Shown here: one piece after another, positions 1 through 11,864 of the stretch
Layout: the number at the start of each line of letters is the position of its first letter
Position numbering within the stretch: position 1 is the first letter of the stretch
Assembly (NCBI GenBank): GCA_033961575.1
Contig: CM066738.1
Location: 67,307,478-67,371,477, forward strand
Reading direction: 5' to 3'
From: Aselliscus stoliczkanus
Taxonomy: Eukaryota; Chordata; Mammalia; Chiroptera; Hipposideridae
DNA length: 64,000 bases
Translations under genes and position numbers: made by a program
Notes under the pieces: generated by a model
Database searches by the model: none
Told to the model about the DNA's origin: nothing
Seen by the model: the letters and a program-made list of their open reading frames with translations, nothing else

Positions 1-31
1 TGTCTAAGCATGTTTTAAGTCGCCTATTTTT

Positions 32-427
32 TAAAAAATTTTATTGGAGAATTGGGGAGCGGAACAGACAAGTTGCTCTCCTTTTGTTCTTCAGTCTAGT
101 TGTGGAGAACGTCTCTTTAGTGACCCATGTTGGTATTATCATTGCCCTCTTCCCAGGGGAGGCAGTCTCTCACTGGCCATTGGACAGCCACTCACAGCAA
201 CTCACAGAAATTCATGAAAGGGCATGCCAGCTGCCGGCCTGCCCCACTGCAGCCCACATCGTCACTGGCAACTCACATCAGCACAGCTCCAGATCGAGCT
301 GTTATTCATCATCTTAGCTGTAGAGGGCGCTCATTGGCCCTCATGTGGGATACGAACCCGGGCCCTGCTACTCAGAGCTGGCATCCCAAGCCAGCTCTTA
401 ACCAACGCACCACTCAGCCGGCCCCTA
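32..427 (-). mobile_element. Long-form T+ SINE (tRNA-headed)
   Basis: On the minus strand this begins with a tRNA-like head (GCCGAGTGG-type A box, degenerate B box) at about 425. It runs through the body shared by the long SINEs of this window and ends near position 40 with AATAAA followed by an A-rich tail. The flanking duplication aag(t/c)cgcctattttt-type at 17-31 and 428-442 (one mismatch) marks the insertion. Short open frames inside it are not genes. It sits in an old L1/HAL1 fragment. Confidence 0.85.
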
Positions 428-442
428 AAGTTGCCTATTTTT

Positions 443-1341
443 GAAGAACAGATTTATCAGATATGGAATTCATGGTTGAATTTTTAATTTTCAGTACTTT
501 AAGTATATCATCCACTGCTTTCTGGTATCTATGGTTTATGAGGAGAAATTGGTTGATATTCTTATTGAGGATCCTTTCTAATGACAAATTGCTTTTCTCT
601 TCCTGCTTTCAAGATTCTCTCTTTGTGTTTCTCTTTTGACAGTATGATTATAATTTGTCTTACAGATCTCTTTGAGTTTATCCTACTTGAAGTTCTTTGA
701 GTTTATTGGACTTGTAGATTAATGTCTTTCATCAAATTGTTGAAGTGTTTGTCCAGTATTCATTCAAATATTCTTTCCTCTGTTCTCGTTGTCCTTTCCA
801 TCTTGGACTTCCATTATCCAAATGTTGGTCAGTTTGATGGTATCCCACAGGTCCCTTTGGCTCTGTTTATTATTCCACATTTTTAAAATTTCTATGGCTC
901 AGACCAGATAATTTCAGCTGACCTATCTATCTTCAGGTCCACTAATCCTACTGAATTCTGTTCTTGAAATCCTCTAGTGAATTTTTCATTTTGCTTAATG
1001 TATGTTTAGCTCCAGAATTTCTGTTTGGTTTTCAATTTTTTTTTTCTATCTGTTTATAGACACTTTCTATTTGTTCATGTATGGTCCTCTTGGTTTCCTT
1101 CAGATATTTTCCATGATTTGTTTTCTTTAGCATTCCTTCAACACTTACCCAAGCCATTTACAACTTTGCTTTAACCTTCATTTTCTGCTTGCACTAAGCT
1201 GAACAGCCAGCCTGAAGTCAAACAGTAGTGTCTTCTCAGCAATTTCTGGAGCCTATACCCTGACCTTGGCATAAGAATGGCTTTCGAAATTTCCCTGTCT
1301 ACATAGGAAATTTTTACTGCCTTAATTCTTCTAAGAATATA
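443..1341 (-). mobile_element. Ancient L1M/HAL1-type fragment (ORF1 region)
   Basis: Read on the minus strand, this matches the remembered pattern of old mammalian L1/HAL1 ORF1 sequence. On the plus strand it shows the blocks 'ctctttgagttta', 'attaatgtctttcatcaaat', 'tattctttcctctgttctcg' and 'tatcccacaggtcccttt' in the expected order. No long frame survives. The same element seems to resume after the SINE at 1356-1807. Confidence 0.6.
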
Positions 1342-1355
1342 TCTCCCGGACTTTT

Positions 1356-1807
1356 TTTTTTTTTTTTAATATTTTATTGGGGAATTGGGGGAGGCGAACA
1401 GCGTTGGGGAATCAGGGAAGGGGAACAGACAAGTTGCTGTCTTTTTGTTCTTCAGTCTAGTTGCGGAGGATGTTGCTTCACTAGCCCATGTTGGTATCAT
1501 AATTGCGCTCTTCCCGGATGAAGCAGATCAGTCGCCGGCCTCTGGATGGTCGCTCACCTTGGCTATTGGCAGCTCACTCCGGCTGCCAGCCGCTAGTGCT
1601 GGCTGCCGGCCACTCACTGTAGCCTATGGCAGCCCACTGCAGCGGGGGCTGCAGCCTACACCATCGCCAGGGCTCACACAGCCCAGCCTCAGGTGGAGCT
1701 GTTGTTAGCTGTAGAGGGCAGTGTCACTGGCCCTCCTACGTGGGATCCGACCGGGACTGCTGGCATCCCAAAACCAGCTGTTAACCAATGCGCCACTTGG
1801 CCAGCCC
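1356..1807 (-). mobile_element. Long-form T+ SINE
   Basis: The head (minus strand) is at about 1800 and carries the A/B-box layout. The 3' end near 1370-1380 has the AATAAA signal seen as 'ttttattgg' on the plus strand. The exact duplication tctcccggactttt at 1342-1355 and 1808-1821 brackets the copy. The predicted 107-residue frame inside is a by-product of the SINE body. Confidence 0.9.
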
Positions 1808-1855
1808 TCTCCCGGACTTTTATTGTGCATATTGTTTGCCTCAACATTTGTTATT

Positions 1856-1896
<41 letters not shown>

Positions 1897-2170
1897 GTAG
1901 AAGAAGGTTATCTATTTATCTTTTGATATTTTCATTGAATGACCTCTGCAGACCACCGTTTTTCCACCCTGAGAATTATCCAAAATAGGTGAAAAAAGGA
2001 AGATCTTATGATAATCCCTCAGGCAGAAATAAAGTAGACCAAAACTGACAAACACACTTCTTTGAGGACCAGGTCTGCTCTGCTCTCTCCAGAGCTAATG
2101 ACGAGGATTCCACAGTGGGCATGCAGGCTGCTCACTTCAATATCATTACCAAGCCAGACAGGGGATAGGA
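1808..2170 (-). mobile_element. Probable continuation of old L1/HAL1, with (TTA)n
   Basis: This continues the element interrupted by the SINE. It contains a (TTA)n microsatellite at about 1857-1897 and then sequence resembling an old L1 5' region. The assignment past 1950 is weak. It rests on position and on the text pattern of an L1 leader rather than on a recognised domain. Confidence 0.35.
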
Positions 2171-2692
2171 CATAGCCAAGTAAAAATGCTGCAAAGTTCT
2201 CTTAGCAATTGTAAAGTTGTCTCTCTTAAATCAGCATTTTTCTTGGTTGCTTTAAATCTTTGACTATTTTTCAGATAAAGTGCATTATTACAGTTTTTGC
2301 TCCTTTTCCAATATTTTTGTAGAGGGGCTTACCATTTTCACTGATGACATCCCATGTGCTTTTAAGTTTTTAAAATTCAACTTGTTCTACTGAACATGTT
2401 CTCTGAGGATCATAACTAGAAGTTGAAATGAGCTTGTTATACATTTCTGTATTCCTTATATAACTTAGAATGTTGTTCACCCTATGTCAGATTCTCAATA
2501 GAATACTGGATAATTGCTTAAACTCCTTATTTTGTGTTTTCCCTTTAAAATATAAACTTAGTAAGAAAAGATATATTGTTGTTTTTTCTTCAATGTAAGC
2601 CAGAAACTCCTGAAATCTGCCTTTTCTTTTTAATCATTAGCCTAAGTCTTTGAATAATTTCTGTACATTAAGAGTCAGGAAAAAAAGTTAGA
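2171..2692. other. No recognised feature
   Basis: AT-rich sequence with no open frame of note and no repeat that I can name. Confidence 0.5.
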
Positions 2693-2895
2693 GTCAGATA
2701 TTAAATATTTTAGTATGATTTTTGTAGCAACTACTCAACTTTGACATTATAGTGTGAGAGTAGCCATAAAAAAAAAAAAAACACAAAAAAAACCACATAA
2801 ATTAATGGACATGGCTGTGTCCCAATAGCTTTGTTTATAAAGACAGATGGTGGATTGAATGTTGCACACTGGCTGTAGTTTGCCAGTTGCTGCTA
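2693..2895 (+). mobile_element. Old hAT-type nonautonomous transposon
   Basis: The blocks 'gtcagatattaaatatttta', 'gcaactactcaactttgaca', 'ggctgtgtcccaatag' and 'ggctgtagtttgcc' occur in the order found in short mammalian hAT-Charlie MITEs. An A-rich stretch (2768-2795) interrupts the middle. Copies of the same group lie at 5890-6067 and 36822-37020. I am not sure of the subfamily name. Confidence 0.6.
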
Positions 2896-3947
2896 TAGTT
2901 TACATATACCTATAGTTCCCATTCAGCTGATGTTTCAGTCTTGACCCACTCGCAACTATGGCAAGTTAAAAATCTCAAAAAATTAATTTAAACGGGGGAA
3001 AAGAGAAACTTTTATCAATTCTTTCTCGTGATTTATTTAATAACTTTAATGACAGAGTTGCCTCCCATAATCTGAAAAAAAATTTTTTTCTATATTTTGG
3101 GACAAAGTAAGAATAACCCTTTCACACTTTATGAAAGAAAATAAAAACCCTTCTTTATCAACTAAATTACATGATGGTGTTTTTCTTTTAAAGTATTTAT
3201 TTTGAAACAGAAAACATTTTTATTAAGTTGTATACATGTAAAATTTGAGACTAATTTATTTATGGATAGTTATTGTTCAGAAATATTGAATTTCATAGAA
3301 AAAGTCTACATACTTTAAAATATTCTATGTTTATAAAATTTAAATCCCTTCAGAATTATGTTTATATAAAACATAAATTCTACTAATTCTATCTTATCTA
3401 TTTATACAAAATTTCAAAGTCTGAGTACACTGAAAACACTAATCATTAGGCTTAGGGTCCACCTTAAATTGTTAAGTATATTTGACTTACACTATTTTCC
3501 TATGAGAAATTGCGTTCTTTAAACAAAGTCTTTTTATTTCAAAATATATTCATGTTAATTAATGGAAGTTTTGAAATAAATATACATTAGAATAATAGAA
3601 TTACATGCAAACTCAAACTGATCGTTATACATTACATATCTACTCATAATTACTTATATTTACTCAGCTTCATAGCTTATAGTTTCTTAGAGGGCAGGTC
3701 ACAGAACATTTACATAGAGATTTTTTTATAGATAACTGTTAGAAGTCTAACTTCTTGTGTTATTATTCTTAAGAAAACAGAATAATAGATTTTTGTCACA
3801 GAATAACTCAAAAAATAACATATTGTTGATTCCATATGTCAAGTAACAAATTAGAAAAATAGACATAACATCTTGAGACACACAATGAAACTTAAGGTTA
3901 AAGCCTCTGGCAGGACTTCTTATTTTAGTACAAAAAGCATCATTAAG
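2896..3947. other. AT-rich stretch with a short LTR-like fragment
   Basis: Mostly unrecognised. At 3430-3475 the words 'cactaatcattagg' and 'tagggtccaccttaaat' recall a block inside MaLR-type LTRs. The same block recurs at 4565-4600 inside a longer match. The rest holds nothing I recognise. Confidence 0.35.
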
Positions 3948-3958
3948 ATGTGATTATT

Positions 3959-4069
3959 CAGGGGCCGGCCGAGTGGTGCGGTGGTTAAGCGCTGGCTTGG
4001 GAAGCCAGCGGCCCCAGTTCAGTCCCACATATAAGGGCCAGTGACACTGCCCTCAAAAAAAAAAAAAGA
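3959..4069 (+). mobile_element. Short-form SINE (tRNA head plus A tail)
   Basis: A complete short SINE. It has a GGGGCCGGCCGAGTGG head, a stem region with self-complementary 'ctggcttgggaagccag', a B-box-like 'gttcagtccc', a 'gccagtgacactgccctc' end and a poly-A tail. The duplication atgtgattatt at 3948-3958 and 4070-4080 flanks it. Confidence 0.9.
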
Positions 4070-4317
4070 ATGTGATTATTTATAGCAACTGTTCTCTCTG
4101 ATTATATTCGAAGATGTGCATGCTGGAAAATGATATTACTAACTACAAGCCCTTATTCTGTTTTCCCTATTAACAGCACAGCTAGTTGCTTTCAGAACTC
4201 TACATTTCTCCAACTGTCTTGTGAGGAGTCTTTCTTCCTACTACATAAACAGATAAGACAGGAAAAAAACAGGTTTCTCAGGCTTTAATTAGAAAAACTA
4301 TTGTGTTTTGTGTGTGT

Positions 4318-4735
4318 GTGGCTTAAAACAACAGAACTTTATTTTTTCCCAGTTTTGAAGGCCAGAACCTGAAATCAAGGTGTTGGCAATGCAGTGTTCC
4401 TCCAAAAGCTCTATGGAGGGTCCTTCTTTTTTCCTTCAAGATTCTCGGAACTCCTGGCATTCCTTGGTTTGTGGCAGCATAACTCCAATTTTGCATCAGT
4501 CTTTACACAACCTTCTTCTCTTTGTCTCTGCATGTTCAAATCCCATTTTCCTTTCTCTTATAAAGACACTAATCATTAGATATAGGGTCTACCTTAAATC
4601 CAGGATGAGAAAATATTATAGATTGAAGAAGAAAAATGAGGGTGGCTCTTTTCAACTGAATCCACTCTCTTTTTTGGTTTCCATGATAACTCTTCTTCAC
4701 TAGCCCTCCCCAGATCAGGCTCTGCCAATTTGAAA
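4318..4735 (-). mobile_element. MaLR-like LTR remnant
   Basis: On the plus strand this reads like the reverse complement of an old mammalian MaLR-type LTR: 'ggcttaaaacaacagaac', 'gaaatcaaggtgttggcaa', 'ggcattccttggtttgtggc' and 'ataaagacactaatcattag' in order. It is degenerate, with no internal viral gene next to it. The frames predicted here (4380-4703) are chance. An old endogenous retrovirus-related copy, probably a solo LTR. Confidence 0.5.
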
Positions 4736-5889
4736 ATTTCCATACTTTGATGTATCAATAAAAGTTTACTCTAATACTATTATCTTCTTTCAAATGAAGA
4801 TGAATTTACTTGTTGAGTTTCATAATACAGAAAAAAAAAACACCCTATTTTGATTTTGACACAAGAGCCAACATTACTTGCTTTCAGAAACCCTGAAAAT
4901 TCCTTACTTGTACTCCTTCTAGTACTTTCCATGCTCCTCCCACCCAGGGTCCCCTGCTTCTAAAAAATCTCTAGATCTGCTTCCTTGGAGTAATAACCTC
5001 AAACTTGTTTTTTTTATTAAATCCCAATTCTCAAAATACAAAAGTATCTTATTTATTGATGACTGGTAGCTAATTAATTTGATAAAAATAGTTGGTGTTC
5101 ATGGGTAACAACCAACACTGGTTTTAAGGATGGCTTTCTACCAACAAGTATGATTTTATTGTGGGGTATTCGACACAAAAAGCACAATCAAGTTAATTGC
5201 ATCTAATAGGGAAAACAATATGCACTAGAGCATATTAAAGCTGGCATTTTGTTTCATAATTCTCTTAGAGAACACAAGCCAGATGTCTAACTCAGCCATT
5301 TTAACACAGTATTGATATACTAATAATCTCTTGAATAAAGTTTTCTTTTGCAGAAAATATCACAATATCACATAATTGATTTATTCGCTTACCAATAGCT
5401 TCACAGGTAAGGATATAATTGAATTGTGAATATTTCTCTGCAAAAAAATACATGGGTAGAAGAAAATGCAGTCTATGGTAAGAAATACAAGAAACAAAGA
5501 AAAAAATATTGGCTTCCTGAAACACTATTCCAAGGACTTCAAATTGATCCTATCAAACAGTGAATCAATCAATCAGTTCACTTTTCTGTCCATGCATTCT
5601 AAAACCAAATAATTCTATTATTTTTCCTCTATTAAGCACTTAATCAGAATATGTAATTTCAGTTTTTCTAAGTAAAAATGTCTATAACAGCATCCAATTG
5701 ATGTGTAATAATTGTTTTTAATAACCTAATCATGGGGGGGGAAACATTTTGGGACAGTTTGCATGACCTATAAGACAGTCCTAGAAGATAGAAGTTAGAA
5801 CCAAAATATCAAGCTAATTGGCTACCCAACACTGTTGCAGAGAATATTCTAACTTTAGCAAATCATTATTAGACTGCACAAATTATTTC
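4736..5889. other. No recognised feature
   Basis: AT-rich with a few A runs. The 74-residue minus-strand frame at 5301-5525 has no domain I recognise and sits in AT-rich DNA, so I do not call it a gene. Confidence 0.5.
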
Positions 5890-6067
5890 AGGAGTCAGCA
5901 AACTGCATCCCACACCCTGTTTTTGTATGACCTGTGAGCCATGAATGGTTTTTAAATTTTTAAAGAATTATAAAAAACACAGAGAAAGCTATGATCAGAC
6001 ATTATGTGGTCCTCAAAGCTGAAAATATATATTGTCAGGCACTTCACAGAAAAAGTCATTGACCCTT
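5890..6067 (-). mobile_element. Old hAT-type MITE, both ends visible
   Basis: It starts with 'caggagtcagcaaactgc' and ends with 'cagaaaaagtcattgacccttg', which are approximate inverted repeats. The inner words 'tgtttttgtatgacctgtgagcc' (shortened in the middle) fit the hAT-Charlie MITE group. No transposase sequence is present. Confidence 0.6.
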
Positions 6068-7169
6068 GTTACACAGTGAATGAGAGCTTGAGAGACATTT
6101 GTTTTCACTTAACTCCTCCTTTTATAAACTGCTTAGAAGCAGTAGAGGATAGTGCCTTTATAGCTTTACTAAATTTCCACTGTATTCCCAGGAGAGTTAC
6201 TTACATAGTTGGTGAAAATATTTTACTAATTATAAATAGTTTGGTATCATGTAATTGTGATATGCAAGGTGTGTATTCTGAAGACATTGTTAAAGGATAA
6301 TTTTTAAAAAATAAAACGTGACCTGCATGCAACTGTCAAGTAAATATTTGTCAAGATTTTATTCAATTAATTAATTAATGAGAGGAATAATAAGATGTTA
6401 AAACGTGTTTAAAGAGTATTTCAGTGGTTAGATATGCATTGCAAATTTAATATAGGAACTAAATAAAGTTTAACTGAGAACAATATTTCTGAGTTATTTA
6501 CAAAATTGATTAATTTTCTACAGAGCAAAAAATTGTAAGCTTTGGGGCTACCTTTTCTACCAGAGAACAATTATTTGTATCTCAACTTCACAAAAATCTA
6601 TAAATTGGTATGTAATTTATTTAAATCTGAAACCTTGCATCAAGACTCTTTAACAGTCTCCCCTGCTTGTGATCACAAGCAAGATGCAAAAATTGTCCAT
6701 AAATATAATGAAAGGCTGGTTTTATTATGTTTTGCCTAATTATTTATTTAGGTACAACAAGAGTGTTAATTAATCATAGTAGCCTCCTTGATCTTGCTCT
6801 ACAATTCTTGTAGCCAAGGAATTAACTTCTGTCTAGAAATTTTCCTCAAGAATTTTGGATTGTCCTTCTAAAGTCCTCTATTATTTGCTGCTGCTATCCC
6901 AAAGTTGAAAAACCAAGCCTAGAAAACCCTTCCCATTAGACTTCACCTGCAGTACCTATACATTTTCATTAATTCCCTTCTAAAGATCCAAACAATTTTT
7001 TGTGTTTCCTGGCTTGCTAGAAAGTGGACCCCCATTACCCTCTATGAGACTGGGACCCTGCGAACCAAGCACAAAGCCCCTCTTTTTGTTAGAAGAGGTT
7101 TGTAGGCACTAACACTAACATATAAAATCAACACTTTCTTAATAGTGGGCCTGGCATACCTTAATGAAT
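6068..7169. other. No recognised feature
   Basis: AT-rich sequence. Small frames (for example 6004-6300 and 6542-6739, plus strand) have no recognisable domains and no supporting signals. Confidence 0.5.
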
Positions 7170-7182
7170 GAGAATCATTCTT

Positions 7183-7287
7183 TTTTTTTTTTTAAGGGCA
7201 GTGTCACTGGCCCTCATATGTGGGACCCGAACCGGGGCCGCTGGCTTCCCAAGCCAGCGCTTAACCACCACGCCACTCGGCTAGCCC
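7183..7287 (-). mobile_element. Short-form SINE
   Basis: A minus-strand copy. Its A tail appears as the T run at 7183-7193 and its head (cggctagccc on the plus strand) ends at 7287. The exact 13-bp duplication gagaatcattctt at 7170-7182 and 7288-7300 flanks it. Confidence 0.93.
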
Positions 7288-7544
7288 GAGAATCATTCTT
7301 AAATATGATCCTCTAGATATGGCCTCAATTGTACAATTAATTTTTCTAATTATATCCCAGTTAAAATAAGAATAGGTTGTTATAGAATCTATACAAAAGT
7401 ATATTACATGAAAGTAAAAAGGAACTGGTTAGAAGTGTTTGTTTCTAAATTCTGGGGAGAATGTCAATTACAATTAGACATTAGTCAAATTGTTTCCTTT
7501 AAATTTGCTGAAACAGAATATAATAAATTAAAGACTAGAGATAG

Positions 7545-7832
7545 CTTAAATCAAGGAATAAGGCAAACAAATAAGCAAAATCGCATAGACACAGACAATA
7601 GTGTAGTAGTTACCAGAGGGTAACAGGGAGGAGGTGGTAGATGAGGGTAAATGGGATCAAATATATGGTGATGGAAGGGGAACTGACTGCGTGGTGAACA
7701 CAAAATGTGATATATAGATGATGTATTACAGAATTGTACACTAGAAATCTATGTAACTTTACTAACTATTGGCACCCCGATCAACTATAATTAAACAAAA
7801 AACAAAACAAAAAACCAAAAACAAAACAAAAG
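7545..7832 (+). mobile_element. 5'-truncated L1, 3' end
   Basis: It contains the typical laurasiatherian L1 3' end: 'gacacagacaatagtgtag', 'ttaccagagggtaacag', 'gtagatgagggtaaatggg', 'gatgatgtattacagaattg', 'gaaatctatgtaactttac' and then an A/C-rich tail from about 7790. The 5' boundary is approximate. Confidence 0.8.
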
Positions 7833-8042
7833 AATGACTAGACAAGCTCAATATATCTCAAAGATAAAGATAGTAGATGAGTTTACAAATAACCTGTAAG
7901 AATGTGAAGAGTTTATGGCAAGTGCCAAAAAAAATAAAACACCAATGGCTCTCTCCACCCCCAAGCTGAGAGCCAGCACAAACAATAAACAACCTAACAA
8001 TCAAGCACATGAAAGACCTTAAGAAGTAAGATTTGAACTGAC

Positions 8043-8158
8043 TCTGGTTGGTGAACACACAATGTGATATACAGATGATGTATTACAGAGTTGTACACCT
8101 GAAACCTATGTAACTTTACTAACAATTGTCACCCAAATAAACTTTAATTAAAAAAAGA
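8043..8158 (+). mobile_element. Second 5'-truncated L1 3' end
   Basis: The terminal part of the same 3' end as 7545-7832 ('gtgaacacacaatgtgatat' through 'aataaactttaattaaaaaa'). It lies about 210 bp downstream of the first copy in the same orientation. The two differ at scattered positions, which fits separate insertions. Confidence 0.75.
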
Positions 8159-8539
8159 TTATAATTCTTATTCTTAAAAATCATTGTGATGCTATACAAT
8201 AAAAGATGTAAAATAACTAGCAAAAAAAGGGAGTAAGATTAATGATGTTAATTTTGAAAGCTGAATCAGTACATGAAACTGAAGAAATACTTATATGAAA
8301 ATATAAATTGAATATAAAAGAAGAAAAAATCTTATAGAGAAGTAAATGTTCACCAAGGTGAAAATTAAGTTTTATCTGCAAATAGTATTCTTTTTATAAA
8401 AAGAATCTTTTCGCTGGACTTTGAACACATTTTTCTTCTTCCTCCAACTCAACCAGACATATTTCTTTTACCTTAAGATGAAAGAGAATTGAAAAATGAT
8501 AATCAGGCAGCATTGTCTAATGGAAAACACCCGTGACTG
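8159..8539. other. No recognised feature
   Basis: AT-rich; nothing recognised. Confidence 0.5.
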
Positions 8540-8555
8540 ACAACCTCTTGTTTCT

Positions 8556-8679
8556 TTTTCTTTTTCTTTTTTTTTTCTTAGGGCAGTGTCACTGGCCCTC
8601 ATTTGTGGGACCCGAACTGGGGCCGCTGGCTTCCCAAGCCTGCGCTTAACCACCGTGCCACTCGGCTGGCCCGTGGCCC
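8556..8679 (-). mobile_element. Short-form SINE
   Basis: A minus-strand copy with a pyrimidine-rich (A-tail complement) stretch at 8556-8579 and the head at about 8672. The 16-bp duplication acaacctcttgtttct at 8540-8555 and 8680-8695 flanks it. A few extra bases (gtggccc) sit between head and duplication. Confidence 0.92.
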
Positions 8680-8695
8680 ACAACCTCTTGTTTCT

Positions 8696-9156
8696 ATACC
8701 AGGCCTTCCCTTTAAACTCCAAATCTCTATATTTGATAATGTATTTGATATCTCCTCATGAATGACTCAAAAGTACCAAAATCAAATCTTCATATATAGT
8801 CCTTTTCATATCTAGTCCTTATAATTAACATAAGTTAATATTTATACTACTACCCATTCCATTATGCAAATTGGAAGCCTAAAACTTTTCTTTGATAGTA
8901 AATTTCTTTTAATTGGCCTCCTAATTTACCCATCAACAATATCTTTTTGCTGTTATACCTTATACAGCTTTTAAATCTTTCCATTGCACCATTTACTCTA
9001 CCACCACCTTAGTCAAACTGATGTCAAGAGTTACTTTAAGAACCTCCTAATTTTTACTCTAATATTTACTCACGACCTGTCTCTATTCATACTCCATACT
9101 ATTACCAGAATTTTCTTTTTGAAACAAACATAACCACATCAGCACCTCTTTCCCCA
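8696..9156. other. No recognised feature
   Basis: AT-rich sequence without recognised repeats or genes. Confidence 0.5.
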
Positions 9157-9408
9157 CTGTTAAGATTATTTATTGATAGACCAGTGGTTGCCTGGAGACA
9201 AAGGAGTCAGGGCAGAAGATATGTATTGATTACATACAAGCATGAGGAAAACTTTGAGGTGATGGACATGGTCATTATTTTGATTTTAGTAATGGTATCC
9301 CAGGTATATTTATTTGTCAAGTTCATCAAATCGTACACTTTCAATATGTATAGTTTAGGGCAATTATATCTCAATAAAGCTAAAAAAAAAAAAAAGAGAG
9401 AGAGAGAA
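9157..9408 (+). mobile_element. Old L1M 3' end with A tail
   Basis: The words 'tattgatagaccagtggttg', 'gatggacatggtcattattt', 'ttgtcaagttcatcaaatcg' and 'atatctcaataaagct' plus poly-A match the order of old L1M 3'UTRs. A short (AG)n run follows at 9395-9408. The two overlapping predicted frames here are chance. Confidence 0.7.
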
Positions 9409-9469
9409 TGCCCAAACTTCATATTTCATTAGCTCTCAAGTTCCTGACCATTTTTCACTTAGCAAAATG

Positions 9470-10895
9470 CTTTCAGGATCACTCCATGTTTTTTTTTGGC
9501 TTGATAGCTGATTTCTTTTTTGTTGCTGAATAATATTCCATTGTAAGGATGTATGAAAGTTTGCTTATCCATTCACCTATTGAAGAACATCTTGGTTGCT
9601 TCCAAGTTTCGGCAATTATGAATACAGTTGCTGTAAATATTCACCTGCAGGTTTTTGTATAAACACAAATTTTCAAATCAGTTGGGTAAATACTAAGGAA
9701 CACAAATTGATGGTTCATATGGTAAGAGTATGTTTACTTTTTAAGAAATTGCCAAGCTCTTCCAAAGTGATTGTACCATTTTGCATTTCCACCAGCAATG
9801 AATGAGAGTTACTGGTGCTCCACATCTTTGCAAGCAATTGGTGTTGTCAGTGTTTTGGATTTGGGCCATTCTAATAGGTGTGTAGTGATATCTCATTTTT
9901 TTAAAAAAAATTTAATTGGAGAATTGGGGGAGGGGAACAGCGCTGTGGAATCAGGGAAGGGGAATAGACAAGTTGCTGTCTTTTTGTTCCTCAGTCTAAT
10001 TGTGGAGGACACTGCTTCACTGGCTCATGTTAGTATTATAATCATTGCACTCTTCCCAGCTGAGGCAATCGGTCTCTGGTCATTGGACTGCCACTCACAG
10101 GTGTCTAACAGCAGTTCACTGCAGCTCTCACCAGCTGCCAGCCATCATGGTAGCTCATGGCAGCAAACTGCAGCAGGGGCTGCAGCTTACACTGTCGCCG
10201 GCCACTCATGGCAGCCCAGTTCCAGGTAGAGCTATTGTTCACAATCTTAGCTGTAGAGGGCACAGTGCATTTGGCTGCTCATATGGGAACCGAACCAACG
10301 GCCCTGCTGCTCAGAGTTTGTGCTCCCAAGCCAACTCTTAACCAACTGAGCCATTCGGCCAACCTGTCATCTTTTTTTCTAAATTTACAGTTCCCTAATC
10401 ACAAATGGTGTTGAGCATATTTTCATATGTGTACTTGCCATTGATATATTTTCTTAGGTAAGGTGTTTGCTAGGTCTTTTGCCCAGTTTTTGATCTGATT
10501 GTTTCTTTATTGTTGAATGTAAGGAATTATTTGTACAATTTGTATGCCAATTCTTTATCAGATATGTCTTTTATAAATTTATTCTCTCAGTCTATGACTT
10601 ATCTTTTTATTCTTTTAATAGTATGCTTTGCAGAGTGGGAGTTTTTTAATTTTAATGAGTCTAACTTATCAATGTTTTTCTTTCCTGGGTCACACTTTTT
10701 GTCTTATATCTAAAAAGTTATTGCTACTGCAGGATCACCTGGATTTTTTTCCTATGTTATATTCTAGGAATTTTACAATCCTGTGGTTTATATTTAGGTC
10801 TGTGATCCATTTTGAGCAAATTTTAATTAAAGGGGTAAGGTCTGCTTTTAGTTTTTGTTTGTTTGTTTGTTTGTTTGTTTGTTTTTGGCATGTAG
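9470..10895 (-). mobile_element. Old L1 ORF2 fragment, interrupted by a SINE
   Basis: On the plus strand this is the reverse complement of L1 ORF2 C-terminal coding sequence: 'gctgaataatattccattgt', 'ccaagctcttccaaagtgat', 'ctttatcagatatgtctttt' and 'tgatccattttgagcaaatt' appear in the order seen in the better-preserved L1s at 38-39 kb and 54-55 kb. It has many stops. The long SINE at about 9905-10364 splits it. It ends in a (GTTT)n run at 10853-10885. Confidence 0.8.
9905..10364 (-). mobile_element. Long-form SINE, divergent head
   Basis: A minus-strand copy. The AATTAAA-like tail signal is visible at 9910-9918, the body matches the other long SINEs, and the head (gccgaatggctcagttggtt, minus strand) differs from the GCCGAGTGGCGC heads. 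It sits in old L1 ORF2. The flanking duplication is unclear ('tctcattttttt' versus 'gtcatcttttttt'). The 152-residue frame at 9771-10229 is an artefact of this SINE. Confidence 0.85.
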
Positions 10896-11341
10896 CTGTC
10901 TCATTACTTGTTAGTAGTCATCTTGAAGCATGACATCCAGAGTCATGGTTCTTGTGCTGGTCTCCTTTACAATAAGTACTCCTCACCCACTTGGTGGCAG
11001 AACCTCAATTTTGTTCATCTTCCACTATAACACAAAAAAAGCCAAAACCCCCCATAAATTTGAAAACAATAATTGAATAGCTCATAAAAATATTAGTAAA
11101 ATAGGGGCAAAGATCAGTGGGGAAGAATTAGAAGCAAATATTAAGAAAGTTTCATATATACAATATTACTTTTTCTTCTGCATGCATCTTACCTCCATTC
11201 CCTTTTGCAATATCAGACATTTACCCCCTCCTCTTCTATGTTTTTGTTATACAACTTATCCCTACTTATGCTGGACTTCATTTTTGACTTGCAGTAACCA
11301 TTATATTCTCTTTTTCTTTTTTATGTTTTTGTTTTTAAACT

Positions 11342-11469
11342 CTTTTTTTTTTTTAATTTATTTTTTTATTTTTTGAGGGCAGTATCACTAACCCTCATAT
11401 GTGGGACCCAAACCGGGGCCGCTGGCTTCCCAAGCCAGAGCTTAACCACCACGCCACTGGGCCGGACCT
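11342..11469 (-). mobile_element. Short-form SINE
   Basis: A minus-strand copy with a T-rich tail complement (11342-11374), 'gagggcagtatcactaaccc' and the head ending in 'gggccggacc'. The flanks share 'tttttatgttttt', a possible duplication, but its edges are blurred by T runs. Confidence 0.85.
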
Positions 11470-11479
11470 GTTTTTATGT

Positions 11480-11855
11480 TTTTACCTCCATTGATCTTTA
11501 GTTATATTTAAGTGTATAATGCCTATTCTGAATAACTGTTGCAGCTTCCTGCTTCTGTCTGTCTGTTAGTCATTTTACTCATAATTTTGTATCCTTTGCT
11601 ATTTTGTTTAAAGTAGAATAACCCTCTTCAATATTTCCTGTAATGCAAGGCTAGTTGTGAAAATTCCTTCAGCTTCTGTATATCTGGAAAGGTCTTTATT
11701 ACTCCTTCATATCTAAACGATAATTTTGCTGGATTTATTATTCTTGGCTGTTAATTTCTCTCTTTCAATAATTTGAATATTTGATTCCATGCCCTATTAG
11801 TTTATAGAGTCTCTGCTGAAAAATCCAATGATAATCCAATGGGATTTTCTTTATA
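11480..11855 (-). mobile_element. Old L1/HAL1 fragment (ORF1 or inter-ORF region)
   Basis: The plus strand shows 'caatatttcctgtaatgcaa', 'tccttcatatctaaacgata', 'ttttgctggatttattattc' and 'agtctctgctgaaaaatcc', the reverse complement of the inter-ORF/ORF1 C-terminal part of old L1s (compare 42000-42200). No intact frame. Confidence 0.65.
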
Positions 11856-11864
11856 AAAAAAGGA

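Noticed and set aside
7545..8158. Tandem duplication of a locus
   Set aside because: The two similar blocks are L1 3' ends with different truncation points and unrelated DNA between, so separate insertions are simpler.
9771..10229. 152-residue plus-strand open frame
   Set aside because: Most of it is the reverse complement of a long SINE; near-identical peptides appear at 1385-1708 and 41467-41790 in other copies.
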